The notes: a model not told the origin generated them from the sequence alone. Shown: positions 39,980-49,382, counted from the first letter of the stretch. The stretch: 64,000 nucleotides of DNA from Stenotrophomonas maltophilia (GCF_039555535.1 NZ_CP154630.1:3485001-3549000); one strand, 5' to 3'. Translations and numbers: made by a program.

Positions 39980-41242
39980 ATGCTCGGCCTTGTTGACGGA
40001 AACAACTTCTACGCCTCTTGCGAACGGGTTTTCAATCCGTCGCTGCGCGGGCGCCCGGTCGTCGTGTTGTCCAACAACGACGGCTGCGCCATCGCGCGGT
40101 CGCAGGAAGCCAAGGACCTGGGCGTGGGCATGGGCCAGCCCATCCACGAAGTCCCGCCAGAGGTGCGCCGGCAGCTGAAAGTGTTGTCGGCCAACTTCGG
40201 GCTATACGGCGACTTGAGCGGGCGCGTGGTGTCGATCCTGCGGGACCTGTTCCCCCAAGTGGAGGTCTACTCCATCGACGAGAGTTTCGTGTCCTTCGAT
40301 GGCATCCCGGAAGCCGAGCACGAGCGCGTCGCTGCTGAGGCACGGGCACGGATTCTGAAGTGGACGGGCATTCCCTGCTGCGTCGGCATCGGCCCAACGA
40401 AAACGTTGGCCAAGTTGGGCAACAAGGCCGCCAAGAAGACACCGCACGGGGTCATGATCGCCCTGCCCGGTTCCTCATTGCTGGAGCGGTTCGAGGTCGA
40501 GGATGTGTGGGGCGTGGGCCATCGCACCCGCGCCAAGCTCGACGTGGAAGGCATCCTCACGGCCGCTGATCTGGCGCGTGCTGATCCAGAAACGGTGCGG
40601 GCGCGCTACGGCGTGACCCTGGCCCGCACCCAGCGCGAGCTTCAGGGCATCGCGTGCTCGGGGTTGGAAGAGGTCGAGCCGGACCGGCAGCAGATCGTTG
40701 TGTCACGGTCGTTCGGGAAAGAGGTCGTGGCGCTGGAAGACCTGCAGCAAGCGGTGGCCACCTTCGCGCAGCGGGCCTGCGAAAAGCTGCGCGCTCGCAC
40801 GCTCCAGGCCGGCGGGGTCTGGGTGTTTCTCCATACCAACCCGTTCAAACCGGGCGCCCCGCAATACCACCCCAGCAAAGCATTCAACTTCGTGGCGCCC
40901 ACCGTGGACACACGCGAGGTGCTAATGGTCGTTCAAGGGCTGACCAAAGCGATGTGGCGCCAGGGCCACCGCTACAAGAAAGCCGGCATCGGCTTGCTGG
41001 ACCTGACGGCGGGCGATGTCCACCAGGGTGATTTGTTCGCCCAGGTGGATCCGCGTTCGAAGGCCCTCATGGAGGTGATGGATCGGGCCAATGCCAAGTT
41101 TGGCCGCGGGTCGATGGCGTTTGCCTCGTCGGCCAAGCGGGTGCGCGGTGGAGAGCAGCGCAAGCAGGTCTGGGCCATGAACCAGGCGGCGTTGTCACCG
41201 GCCTACACGACTCGGTGGGATCAACTTGTCAGGGTGAGATAG
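39980..41242 (+). CDS. umuC: UmuC-type Y-family translesion DNA polymerase
   Basis: A 420-residue protein from the ATG at 39980 (MLGLVDGNNFYASCERVFNP). The palm carboxylates are present: Asp in LVDGNNFYASCE and the pair in YSIDESF (~residue 100). The thumb/finger regions include IPCCVGIGPTKTLAKLGNKA and VWGVGHRTRAKLD (HhH). The C-terminal little-finger domain is followed by the DLFAQVD region, similar to the clamp-binding end. It copies damaged DNA with UmuD'. All catalytic residues are kept. Confidence 0.92.
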   Translation: MLGLVDGNNFYASCERVFNPSLRGRPVVVLSNNDGCAIARSQEAKDLGVGMGQPIHEVPPEVRRQLKVLSANFGLYGDLSGRVVSILRDLFPQVEVYSIDESFVSFDGIPEAEHERVAAEARARILKWTGIPCCVGIGPTKTLAKLGNKAAKKTPHGVMIALPGSSLLERFEVEDVWGVGHRTRAKLDVEGILTAADLARADPETVRARYGVTLARTQRELQGIACSGLEEVEPDRQQIVVSRSFGKEVVALEDLQQAVATFAQRACEKLRARTLQAGGVWVFLHTNPFKPGAPQYHPSKAFNFVAPTVDTREVLMVVQGLTKAMWRQGHRYKKAGIGLLDLTAGDVHQGDLFAQVDPRSKALMEVMDRANAKFGRGSMAFASSAKRVRGGEQRKQVWAMNQAALSPAYTTRWDQLVRVR

Positions 41243-41257
41243 CGCACGTTAGTGCGC
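41242..41257. terminator. Hairpin shared by umuC and OLD gene ends
   Basis: GCGCAC and GTGCGC arms around GTTA sit exactly over the two converging stop codons. A weak bidirectional terminator, as no T-run follows. Confidence 0.45.
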
Positions 41258-43000
41258 CAGCCAATCCACAAGCTCTCGCACACCTGCAGCATCTGCACAA
41301 ACCGCATCTACCCCGTCGTTCTCAAGCATCACTTGGAATGTCAGCCAGGCATGCTCCTTCTTTTCGGTCAGCCCGACATGAGGCTCGATTGCTCCTCGGC
41401 TCCATAGCCAAATCGATTTATCCCGAAGCTTTTGAACAAGTGCCTGGATGTGAGGTGCCGCTTCCGCACGCTCGGCCAGCAGCTCAAAAGCTTTCGAAGC
41501 TGAGCCTTGGGGACCCTTCTGAGGTAGGCCGCCGCTATCCAGCGCGATCAGACCGTCATCCGCCATTGCTCTCAATGTCACCTTGCAGGCAGCGAGGTCA
41601 ACATCGTCTGCGTCAAGGAAACCATGCTTGGATGCCTGCCGAAATGCATAGTCCAGGTCCACAATCGCGCACGCGGGGAGTCCAAGAGCCTCCAGGATTT
41701 CCATAGATTTCTGAGTGTCTGAGACCCCGCTCATTGCAATGATTGCGAGCGAAGACTGCGCCATCGTCTTTCCAGAGACCGCGTTGAAGAGGCTGGGTAG
41801 CAACCGCAACTCAGTCTTTCCCTCAGTCAGGATCACCCTGTCAGCGAACAGCATCTGGGAAGAGTTCGTCAGACTGAAGATCTGATGGAGCTGATGCGTA
41901 GGCTCGGCAACCAGTTGCACGACAACCGATTCAAGCCTCGGCCGTGCCTGTGTTCCTTGAGGATGCTTCTTGGTCATCAACAAAGCATTTTTCGCATCTC
42001 GCGCGAGAATCATTTGAGCAGAATGGGTTGAAAAAACAACCTGATAGCCTGCTACTGAAAGGGCCCGCAATGCTTCGCGAACCTGCTCAACAGCAAAGGG
42101 ATGCATGAACAGCTCGGGCTCATCAATCAGCAGAAGCGTCACGCCACCCGCCACGGCGACACCTCGCTTGAGGTCAGCAAGATGACGCACCATTGCCATT
42201 TGGATGGCGCGCTGCGCGCCATGTCCATAGGAACCGAACGCCCTACCTTTTCCGTCTCCCTCATAGACTTTGACGGTTCCAGCTTTGATGAGATCGTTCA
42301 ACACGGGGACAGGGAAATCCAGTTTTATGCTCACTCCAGGGAAGAGGTCTGAAATCTTCTGATTGATGGAGGCATCAATCCGCCCCAGCTCCTCAAATCG
42401 CTCAGCCCCCTCTGCGGACAGCATTCCTACGATTGCTGAAAGATGCGGCGATAGATCGGCCTCATGTTGCTCCTGGATAGCGGCGAGCATGTTGGCTAGC
42501 AGCTTGCCTATCGTCGTGGTTGTCTTTGCCTTACTGGCGTCTTCTTCGGCATTCTCCATTGCCCCGATGCGTATCGGCTCAGGGAACAACGCTGAAATGG
42601 CTTGATCAATGCCGGTTGGGTTTGGATCCCATTCGTTGCTGTCTGGATTGAGAACGGTGAGCGACACCTCTCCGCCTGGCACTTGTTGCTCTCTCCGAAC
42701 AATCAATACTCCATCGCGCACGTGCGGCTCAATCCTCCTCCTATGCTTGGGATCCAGCGTCGCAAGATCCTCTTCAGCGATGCCGTAGAGGCGCCCCACC
42801 ACTTCAATGGGAAGAAGAGGGTCATGGAAATCCTCCTCCCCCAACTTTGCCTTTCTGACCAGCCATTGCAACGCGGTCAGGCAGTTGCTTTTACCGCAGT
42901 TGTTCAACCCAACCAGCGGCGTGAACTCAGTCAACTGCAACTGCGTAGAGACGCACGACCGAAAGTTGCGAATATCCAACTCTGAAATATAGACAGCCAT
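41249..43000 (-). CDS. OLD-family ATPase/TOPRIM nuclease
   Basis: A 583-residue protein. The N-terminal ABC-type ATPase has Walker A GLNNCGKSN (~31-39), a signature region near GSYGHGAQRAIQ, Walker B LLLIDEPELF and the H-loop STHSAQM. The C-terminal TOPRIM nuclease has ILTEGKTELRLLP (catalytic Glu) and IVDLDYAF (D-x-D). This is the class of P2 Old and the GajA subunit of Gabija, which nick or cut phage DNA. It lies 26 bp after the type III res gene on the same strand. No UvrD-like GajB partner follows, so this is not Gabija. Confidence 0.88.
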   Translation of the reverse strand: MAVYISELDIRNFRSCVSTQLQLTEFTPLVGLNNCGKSNCLTALQWLVRKAKLGEEDFHDPLLPIEVVGRLYGIAEEDLATLDPKHRRRIEPHVRDGVLIVRREQQVPGGEVSLTVLNPDSNEWDPNPTGIDQAISALFPEPIRIGAMENAEEDASKAKTTTTIGKLLANMLAAIQEQHEADLSPHLSAIVGMLSAEGAERFEELGRIDASINQKISDLFPGVSIKLDFPVPVLNDLIKAGTVKVYEGDGKGRAFGSYGHGAQRAIQMAMVRHLADLKRGVAVAGGVTLLLIDEPELFMHPFAVEQVREALRALSVAGYQVVFSTHSAQMILARDAKNALLMTKKHPQGTQARPRLESVVVQLVAEPTHQLHQIFSLTNSSQMLFADRVILTEGKTELRLLPSLFNAVSGKTMAQSSLAIIAMSGVSDTQKSMEILEALGLPACAIVDLDYAFRQASKHGFLDADDVDLAACKVTLRAMADDGLIALDSGGLPQKGPQGSASKAFELLAERAEAAPHIQALVQKLRDKSIWLWSRGAIEPHVGLTEKKEHAWLTFQVMLENDGVDAVCADAAGVRELVDWLAH

Positions 43001-43026
43001 TCCCTTGCCCCCCTGTTATGAAGTCA

Positions 43027-45669
43027 CTACCCGATGGCTGCCCTCAGTTGCTCGGTCACGCTATTGCCCTTCTCGTCCTTCAGCTGGGCCATGAGGTAGA
43101 TCCCCCTGCCCTTGCTCTTGGTGGCCCAGAGCTCCCCGATCATGCGCTTCTCCTTCTCGGAGTCGGCCGTGTAGCGGTCGCCGCCCTTGTATTCAACGAC
43201 CAACAGACGCCCATCCTTTAGCCGAGCGACAAAGTCCGGGTAGGTCCGCTGCTTGGACGTCGGCATCCAGAACTGGCTCTTGTCCACCAAGTTGCGGACC
43301 CAGAACTCCACCTCGTCCAGCTGATCGATGGCCTGGGCGCAGAGGAACTCCTCGCCCACTTTGCCCCCGGCGGTCTTCCATTGAAGATCGCCCACGAAGG
43401 GGTAGTAGTGCTTGCGGAAGCGATACGTGCCGCCTTGGTAGTAAGAATGCGCTGGATACTGGGTCATGTCCGCCGGATAGGTGAACATGGCATCGGGCTC
43501 GTCGCTGACCACGATCTCTGCGTCGGCACCAAACAGGGCCTGCTGGAAGCCATCCTTGAGTGCTTCTGCCTTGGCGATCTGGAGCTGTTCGCCGAGCTTC
43601 CGTCGGAGCACGAACTGGCCATTGAGCAGTTGCGATAGCGAGAAGCCCCGATCTTCGGACAGCCCGCTGATGGACCGGCGCAACCACTCCCGCAGCACGG
43701 GCTGCTTGACCGCAGGATCGCGGATCTTCTGGTCCAGCCAGCCGACCAAGTCCGCTTGAGTGCGGTCCTTGGCGAAGCCAGGCAAGTAGGTATTTACGTC
43801 GTCGTCGATCGGCGTGTAGCTGACCTTCTCGTCCACCAAATCGACTTCAAAGGTTTTGCTGTCCGCGTTGAACTTGAGGCTGGTCAGGTCCGGGGGATAG
43901 GCCAGCAAGTCCCAGGTGAAGCCCGGCGGCGTGGCGCCGCTCTCCACGAACTCCAGCTCGTCCTGCTCCATGACCCCGAGCCGGGGCACGCTGAACACCG
44001 CGCCGTTCTGGCTAGGGGCTTTGACGGCCTTGGCGGCGATCTGGTGCCGCTGGATTGTAGCCGCCGCTTCCTCGCGCTCCTTGGTTGGCACAGCCTTGGT
44101 GATCGCTTCCACGGTGGACTCGTCCACCTCGCCCGTGATCTCCACCGAGCCGCCCTTGCCTTCCTCGTTCGGAGTGAATACAACGCTGGCCTGGTCCCGA
44201 GCAGCGATGCCGGTAAGATCAGGCTGTTTGCTCACAGCAATGGTGGCCCTGGGCGTCACGGGCACCGGATTGACCTTGCCGCCTTGCAAGTCCAAGCCGG
44301 GCCCAGGTGTGGGATCCGGCAGCACCGCCCCCACGGCCTCCAGAGGGTTGAACCCGATGTCGATGAGCGACTTGGTGAGCTCTGCGGCAGCCAGATTGAA
44401 CGCCGCAGTGGTGACGTGCGCGTAGGCCCTGTTCATGGCCTCCTGCTTGCGGCGGGTGGCATACGGCATGCGCAGCACGCGCCCCAGCAGCTGCTGGATG
44501 TCCTTGTCGCTCTTGACCTGGGCCACCGAGCAGAAGACGTAGGCAAAGGAGCAATCCCACCCTTCCTTGAGCGCTTGCTTGGTGATGATGACCTCGATGG
44601 GGCAGTCCTTGGCGAACAGGTCCACCCCGTCGATCTCCCGCTGATCGCCCGTGGCGATGGCAATCGCCTTCTCGGGCACCTTCTCGTTGTCGATGAGGTG
44701 CTTCTTGACCTCCTCGACCGTGGCGGTGCCTTTGGCGTTCTCGGCTTGGATGAGCAGGATCGGCCGGATGTAGTCCGGCTCGCCCAGCGCGGTCTTGCCC
44801 AGTTCGTTGCGGCGGGCCACGGCGCTACCCACGGCGACTTCCCACTGCCCGACGTGCTCCTTGAGCACGACTGGGAACTTGATCATGTCCGCGCCCTTGA
44901 GCTCAAAGGCACTGACGCTGACCAGCACGTTGCTCTTACTGGCTTCCGGCGTGGCCGTGAGCTCCACCACGACCTTGGCACCCAGGCGCTCGTAAACCTG
45001 GTAGGACAAGGGCGTGTTGGCATTGTGGGCTTCGTCGGTGATGACCAACGGACCGTGAAGTTTCAGCAGATTGGCAAAGGACGCGATGGCCTTTCCCGCC
45101 TTGTTCTGCTCCAAGTAGGGCAAATCGGACACGCTGCCGGCGAAATGGGGCTCTAGGTCCTCGTGGTGCTCATAGACCTTGCGCCCCTCCTGGTTCTCCA
45201 CGCGCAGGGCCGCCATGGTCGAAATGACCACGCACACCTTGGTTCCCAGATCAGCGGGGCGGAGGTGAGTGAAGTCCTCCACATCGAACACGGCGACCTT
45301 GCCCCCAAATGCCTCGTCCAGCTCCTGACGGTAAGGATGGCGGGGGTTCTTGAAGGCCTCCAGCGTCTGGGTCTTGATCTGGGTGGTGGGGACCATCCAC
45401 ATGACCAGCGGGAACTCGCGCTCGAGGTAGGCGTCGCCCGCCGCCTGGATGATGTGCGCGCCCATGACCGTTTTACCGCCGCCCGTCGGAATGCGTAGGC
45501 ACACGTAGGGCGAGGCCTCCAGATGAGGCATGGGTTTGTATTGGGTGACCAGACCGGCATCCACGTTCTTCTCAAACGCGGATGCGGGGCCGGTCAGCCG
45601 GGCGTCGTCGAGGAACTGGGCCAGGCTGGACAAGGCCCGTTGCTGATACACCTTGAGGGAAAGAGCCAT
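43027..45669 (-). CDS. res: Type III restriction enzyme, Res subunit
   Basis: An 880-residue protein from the ATG at 45669, 2 bp after the mod stop. Superfamily 2 helicase motifs: I (PTGGGKT, ~61-67), II (ITDEAHNAN), III (ELTATPEAS), then GWDC and QQLLGRVLRMP for motif VI. The C-terminal PD-(D/E)XK nuclease has YPDFVARLKDGRLLVVEYKG with the D...ExK residues. It cuts DNA after translocation when two unmethylated sites meet. It acts with Mod. Length matches the EcoP15I class (~970) within normal variation. Confidence 0.9.
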   Translation of the reverse strand: MALSLKVYQQRALSSLAQFLDDARLTGPASAFEKNVDAGLVTQYKPMPHLEASPYVCLRIPTGGGKTVMGAHIIQAAGDAYLEREFPLVMWMVPTTQIKTQTLEAFKNPRHPYRQELDEAFGGKVAVFDVEDFTHLRPADLGTKVCVVISTMAALRVENQEGRKVYEHHEDLEPHFAGSVSDLPYLEQNKAGKAIASFANLLKLHGPLVITDEAHNANTPLSYQVYERLGAKVVVELTATPEASKSNVLVSVSAFELKGADMIKFPVVLKEHVGQWEVAVGSAVARRNELGKTALGEPDYIRPILLIQAENAKGTATVEEVKKHLIDNEKVPEKAIAIATGDQREIDGVDLFAKDCPIEVIITKQALKEGWDCSFAYVFCSVAQVKSDKDIQQLLGRVLRMPYATRRKQEAMNRAYAHVTTAAFNLAAAELTKSLIDIGFNPLEAVGAVLPDPTPGPGLDLQGGKVNPVPVTPRATIAVSKQPDLTGIAARDQASVVFTPNEEGKGGSVEITGEVDESTVEAITKAVPTKEREEAAATIQRHQIAAKAVKAPSQNGAVFSVPRLGVMEQDELEFVESGATPPGFTWDLLAYPPDLTSLKFNADSKTFEVDLVDEKVSYTPIDDDVNTYLPGFAKDRTQADLVGWLDQKIRDPAVKQPVLREWLRRSISGLSEDRGFSLSQLLNGQFVLRRKLGEQLQIAKAEALKDGFQQALFGADAEIVVSDEPDAMFTYPADMTQYPAHSYYQGGTYRFRKHYYPFVGDLQWKTAGGKVGEEFLCAQAIDQLDEVEFWVRNLVDKSQFWMPTSKQRTYPDFVARLKDGRLLVVEYKGGDRYTADSEKEKRMIGELWATKSKGRGIYLMAQLKDEKGNSVTEQLRAAIG

Positions 45670-45671
45670 GC

Positions 45672-47189
45672 TTAGCGTGCCTTGATGTCGTAGGGGGTCT
45701 GTTTGAAGGTGATCTGGAGCTCCTCCAACCGCTCCTTCGGCAAGTCGCAAGACTCCCCGTAGATCACCTTGGGCCCGTCAAAGGGCTGCAGGCCTTTCAA
45801 CACCCGCTTGGTCAGCACGTTGCCGCCGGTCTTGCTCTCATCGCCCAAAATGCCGTTGAACAGAAGGTAATAGCCAATCCCATGGTGCTCGCCTAGGAAC
45901 GGCTGCTTGGGAGCACGGGTGGAGCGTGCCGTCCCGGTTTCGGCGAACCAGACATGCGCGGCCAAGTGTTCGAACTTGATGCCCTCGCGGATGTGGCCCG
46001 CATCATCGAACACGGGCACACCGAGCTTGTAGAAGCGGAAACCACCGCCGCCTTTCCAATCCACCGCCTCGGAAATCCCTCCTGCTTCACCGTCCACTAC
46101 TTGCTTCAACCGTGGCTGGCAATGCGTGCGGGCATGCTCGCCCATTTCAACACCAATCCACCGCCGCCCCATCTTCTGCGCAACTGCTGCAGTAGTCCCA
46201 GAACCAAGGTAGCTATCAAGAACCAGATCTCCAGGTTTAGTGGCTATCTCCAGAACACGCTTGAGCAACTTCTCGGGCTTGGGCGTTGCGAATACACCTT
46301 CCCCAAAAAGCAAAACACTCTCTTTCTTTGCATCCTGGGTGTGACCCACTTCCTCCCATGACCAGAAGGTTTGAGGAACACGTCCCTGTTTGACTTCCGA
46401 CAGGAACCGCTTCAGAGCAGGCACATTGTTACCGTCCTTCCCCCACCAGATGCGGTTGTCCTTATCCAAGTCATCCATCTTGGCCTTCGAGATAGCCCAG
46501 TAGCGACCTTTGGGAGGCCCCGAAATCTCGCGACCGCCTGGTGTTGTCAATCCGTATTGCCCGAGACTATAGGGGTTACGAGCAGTCAAGTTGTCAGGTC
46601 GCCAAGCGCCTCTCGGATCGTTGTCCGGATTCTTGTAGATTTTGTCTTGGCTATCACTTCGCTCGACTAAGTTTGGAACCCACTTAGTTGCTTGCTTCCC
46701 GTAGACCAACATGTGGTCATGATCAACAGAAAAATGCCTTGCAGAGCTTTTTGGGGCGTAGTTCTTCCGCCAGATCAGGTTGGCGATGAAGTTCTTTCGT
46801 CCGAAAACTTCATCCGCAATCACCTTAAGGTAATGGGCTTCATTGTCATCCAGGGTGATCCAAAGGGATCCATCCTCTGAGAGCAGTTCACGAAGCAGCT
46901 CGAGCCGCGGATACATCATCGACAGCCACTGAGAGTGCTCGATGTTATCGTCGTATTGTTCGAAGGCGCTCTTGGTGTTGTAGGGCGGATCGATAAAGAT
47001 GCACCTCACCTGCCCTGCGTAGTAAGGCAGCAGGGCCTTCAAAGCATCCAAATTGTCGCCTTCGATCAGCATGTTCGGAGAGTCGACCTCCCCATAGGAC
47101 AAGCTGGCCACCGGCTCCAAGAGCCGGTAGGGCGTCAGGGCGGAGCGGGTCAGGTCCTCATCACGGTCGGACCAGTTGAGCAGTGGCAT
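45672..47189 (-). CDS. mod: Type III restriction system, Mod DNA methyltransferase
   Basis: A 505-residue protein from the ATG at 47189, 9 bp after GAGGGG (an ATG three codons upstream is possible). The adenine-N6 methylase motif DPPYNTKS (motif IV) precedes DSYLGSGTT (motif I), the beta-class order of Mod subunits. Target recognition is in the middle part (WRKNYAPKSSARHFSVDHDH onward). The recognition domain has lower GC than res (AT-rich stretch 46.2-47.0 kb), a usual sign of domain exchange. Forms the methylase and specificity part with Res. Confidence 0.9.
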   Translation of the reverse strand: MPLLNWSDRDEDLTRSALTPYRLLEPVASLSYGEVDSPNMLIEGDNLDALKALLPYYAGQVRCIFIDPPYNTKSAFEQYDDNIEHSQWLSMMYPRLELLRELLSEDGSLWITLDDNEAHYLKVIADEVFGRKNFIANLIWRKNYAPKSSARHFSVDHDHMLVYGKQATKWVPNLVERSDSQDKIYKNPDNDPRGAWRPDNLTARNPYSLGQYGLTTPGGREISGPPKGRYWAISKAKMDDLDKDNRIWWGKDGNNVPALKRFLSEVKQGRVPQTFWSWEEVGHTQDAKKESVLLFGEGVFATPKPEKLLKRVLEIATKPGDLVLDSYLGSGTTAAVAQKMGRRWIGVEMGEHARTHCQPRLKQVVDGEAGGISEAVDWKGGGGFRFYKLGVPVFDDAGHIREGIKFEHLAAHVWFAETGTARSTRAPKQPFLGEHHGIGYYLLFNGILGDESKTGGNVLTKRVLKGLQPFDGPKVIYGESCDLPKERLEELQITFKQTPYDIKAR

Positions 47190-47323
47190 CGAATACATCC
47201 CCTCGAACAGGCTCCAAGTATCGTTCACCGGGTGCGTTTCGGCCAATACTGGGGAATCAAGCCACTTGCAAGCCATTGATAAAAATGACGTTTTGGAGAT
47301 AAGCGAAAGAACAGGTAGAGGCT

Positions 47324-47926
47324 CTACCGTTGCCGCGCTCCCTTGCGCCACTCCCATGGCGTCGTGAACTCGCCGGCCCAAACGCCGGCACGCCCGGCTT
47401 GCGCCACTTCCTCTGCAGCCACGTAGTCCGTCGAATACTGGCGGTAGGCCAGTGCCCAGCCATTTAGCACCAACCAAGCCTGGACGTCTTCCGTGCCGGC
47501 AAAACAACGCGCCAACGTGCGCTGATAGCGGTCCGTGCCAGTGGGGTTACACGAAACAGTGCGGGAACCCAGCCAATCGCTCAACGCGAAGGCAGCCTTT
47601 TGGCCACATGGCCACTCCTCGCCTGCCGGACCACACTTCTGCTTGGATTCCGGGGCATCCACTCCGGCCAATCGTATACGCACACCGTGGATCTCGATTG
47701 TGTCTCCATCGATGACAGAGCTTCGCCCTACAATCAGACTGGGCGCTTGGCCGCCGGGCTTAGGCGAACGAACTTCTTCATGCACTTGAGCAATCTGGTC
47801 ATTGCCCTTCCACCAGACTGACGCCTTCTTCAAGCCGGTGAGGGCAGCAGCCAGAAGAACCGCAGTGCCGATAACCTGAATGAATCGCTTTCCATTGGAG
47901 TGGATCGTGACCTTCTGGCTCATCAT
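47324..47926 (-). CDS. Membrane-anchored thermonuclease (SNase-like)
   Basis: A 200-residue protein with an N-terminal membrane anchor (FIQVIGTAVLLAAALTGL, residues ~15-32) and an SNase domain from ~residue 65: SSVIDGDTIEIHGVRIRLAG, then VDAPESKQKCGPAGEEWPCG, DRYQRTLARCF and AWLVLNGWALAYRQYS. The catalytic Asp, Arg and Glu positions (DGDT, R in VRIRLAG, E in APES, R in YQRTL) are present. It lies between a tail-anchored protein (adjacent) and mod, 134 bp downstream. Confidence 0.85.
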   Translation of the reverse strand: MMSQKVTIHSNGKRFIQVIGTAVLLAAALTGLKKASVWWKGNDQIAQVHEEVRSPKPGGQAPSLIVGRSSVIDGDTIEIHGVRIRLAGVDAPESKQKCGPAGEEWPCGQKAAFALSDWLGSRTVSCNPTGTDRYQRTLARCFAGTEDVQAWLVLNGWALAYRQYSTDYVAAEEVAQAGRAGVWAGEFTTPWEWRKGARQR

Positions 47927-48310
47927 TCAACGGGAAAATAAAACAAAGAAGATGATTGCGATGACCACCATGCCAACCAACATCAGCTTGTTGCTTCCCT
48001 TGGTGACCGTAACCTTTGTCTCTCCGCTGGCGGTTCTGTGGGTGCTCGTGAGGGTGAAGTCCTCCTTCCCCTTCCCCAACTCCCGTGCCGTGTCAATGTC
48101 CCTTGCAATGCCCACGTTTGCAGCTGCATGACGACGGCGCATGTCTTCATCGCTGCTCTCACGCTCAATGAGCGTCTCAAGAGCCTTTCCTGCGTATTTC
48201 TGCCGCTGCTCGGGCGTCATCTGGCTGACCAGCTCACGTGTCAAGCTGGAGCCTCCTCCCGTCCCGTCAAGTTGAATACCGTTGTCGCGCTTAGACAGTT
48301 CATTACTCAT
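47927..48310 (-). CDS. Tail-anchored membrane protein
   Basis: A 127-residue protein whose stop immediately precedes the thermonuclease ATG. The N-terminus is polar with a charged helix (LTRELVSQMTPEQRQKYAGK). The middle is Arg/Asp-rich (IERESSDEDMRRRHAAANVG). The C-terminus is a single hydrophobic helix (LMLVGMVVIAIIFFVLFSR) with the typical tail-anchor ending. It starts 3 bp after the upstream gene. No family is recognised. Confidence 0.65.
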   Translation of the reverse strand: MSNELSKRDNGIQLDGTGGGSSLTRELVSQMTPEQRQKYAGKALETLIERESSDEDMRRRHAAANVGIARDIDTARELGKGKEDFTLTSTHRTASGETKVTVTKGSNKLMLVGMVVIAIIFFVLFSR

Positions 48311-48313
48311 AGA

Positions 48314-49027
48314 TCACCCCAGCCATCTCTTTAGTTTTGCCCATGCCGAGACCTTCGGCTTGACGATTTGAACTCGGATCGTCCCCTGCGGGAGCTCAAT
48401 AGTGTGCTCAACCGATGTGTGGTGATCCCCCAACTGTCCCAGCAGCTCCTCGATTCGTTGAAACTCGCTCTTCAGGTAGGAAAGCCGACCAATCGACTCG
48501 TCCTTGATCGCTGCAGACAGCATCTTCTCCGCCGCTTCCGTGTCGCCATCCGCCAGCCAAGACAAACGCTGTTTCATATCCTCGGAAAGGTTCGCCGTCT
48601 CTCCATGCTTGACCACCTCCTCAATCACAGGAAGGAGAGCATCGATCCATTGCTCTGGGGAAGTCCCCACATACCGGCTCATTTTCCTAAAACTTGCCTG
48701 CCGCAACTTCTTGACCAGCTCAAACCTAACGTCGTATGGCAGTAAGGGCGGCAACAGGTTCAAAAGCCGCTCTGCCACCTCGCCACTCATTCGAACACTG
48801 CCGCTCTTCCATTTGGGATACGTCTTGCGAGCATAGTTCCCAGCAGACGCGCCGAACTCCTCCGCGTAGAACTCAAACAGATCATCAAGTTCATCGCGGT
48901 CCAGCGACAAGAAGAGGCGCTCCACATCTCGGTCGATACCACCGAAGGTCGAGCTCAGCTTTTGCCGCTTCGAAACAACGTAGCCCGCATAACTCCGTCG
49001 CCGATACTTGGATCTATATCGTCCCAC
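48314..49027 (-). CDS. Hypothetical protein heading the thermonuclease operon
   Basis: A 237-residue protein from a GTG start at 49027, 6 bp after GGGAGGACGC (reading from 49129 is also open but lacks a site). The N-terminus is basic (GRYRSKYRRRSYAGYVVSKR), then acidic helices (RDVERLFLSLDRDELDDLFE) and YARKTYPKWKSGSVRMSGEV, RFELVKKLRQASFRKMSRYV. The end is hydrophobic and basic (RVQIVKPKVSAWAKLKRWLG). No family is recognised. Its tight linkage to a tail-anchored protein and a membrane nuclease suggests one system. Confidence 0.65.
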   Translation of the reverse strand: MGRYRSKYRRRSYAGYVVSKRQKLSSTFGGIDRDVERLFLSLDRDELDDLFEFYAEEFGASAGNYARKTYPKWKSGSVRMSGEVAERLLNLLPPLLPYDVRFELVKKLRQASFRKMSRYVGTSPEQWIDALLPVIEEVVKHGETANLSEDMKQRLSWLADGDTEAAEKMLSAAIKDESIGRLSYLKSEFQRIEELLGQLGDHHTSVEHTIELPQGTIRVQIVKPKVSAWAKLKRWLG

Positions 49028-49382
49028 GCGTCCTCCCTCCCCTGCTTCGCTGCAAGCACGCCTTGCCGCCATTTCCGATGCTACCTGACATTGGCGAAAA
49101 CAGTCTCCCGCCCCAAGGCAACTTACCATTCAACGGGCATGCGCTGCCCCGTCGGCTTTGTTGCCCTGAGGATTGCCCCCCTAGGTTTGCTGAGCGCTCC
49201 TCTCGTCATTGCATGCTGATGTTCCCCGGACCGGCGGACGCGGCCAGGCGACCGCAAATACGTCAGAACTAAGACCCGGTAGCGCCCCCAGAGACATCTT
49301 CCGGCCTAAAGTGCCTCAAGTAACTGATTATAAAAACATTTACGACGAATCGATGGCTCGGACACGGGGATCGCTCGTCCGC
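49028..49382. other. Intergenic promoter region
   Basis: About 355 bp without a gene. It should hold the leftward promoter of the thermonuclease operon. AT-rich DNA with TTATAATC on the minus strand near 49325-49332 might be a -10 element. No repeat of the dispersed family occurs here. Confidence 0.35.

Noticed and set aside
41249..43000. Gabija (GajA) identity for the OLD protein
   Set aside because: No UvrD/PcrA-like GajB gene follows or precedes it; the neighbours are type III res and umuC.
43756..45156. Rightward frame of 466 codons opposite res
   Set aside because: The res gene has helicase and nuclease motifs in order; the opposite frame is a shadow of GC-rich codon use.
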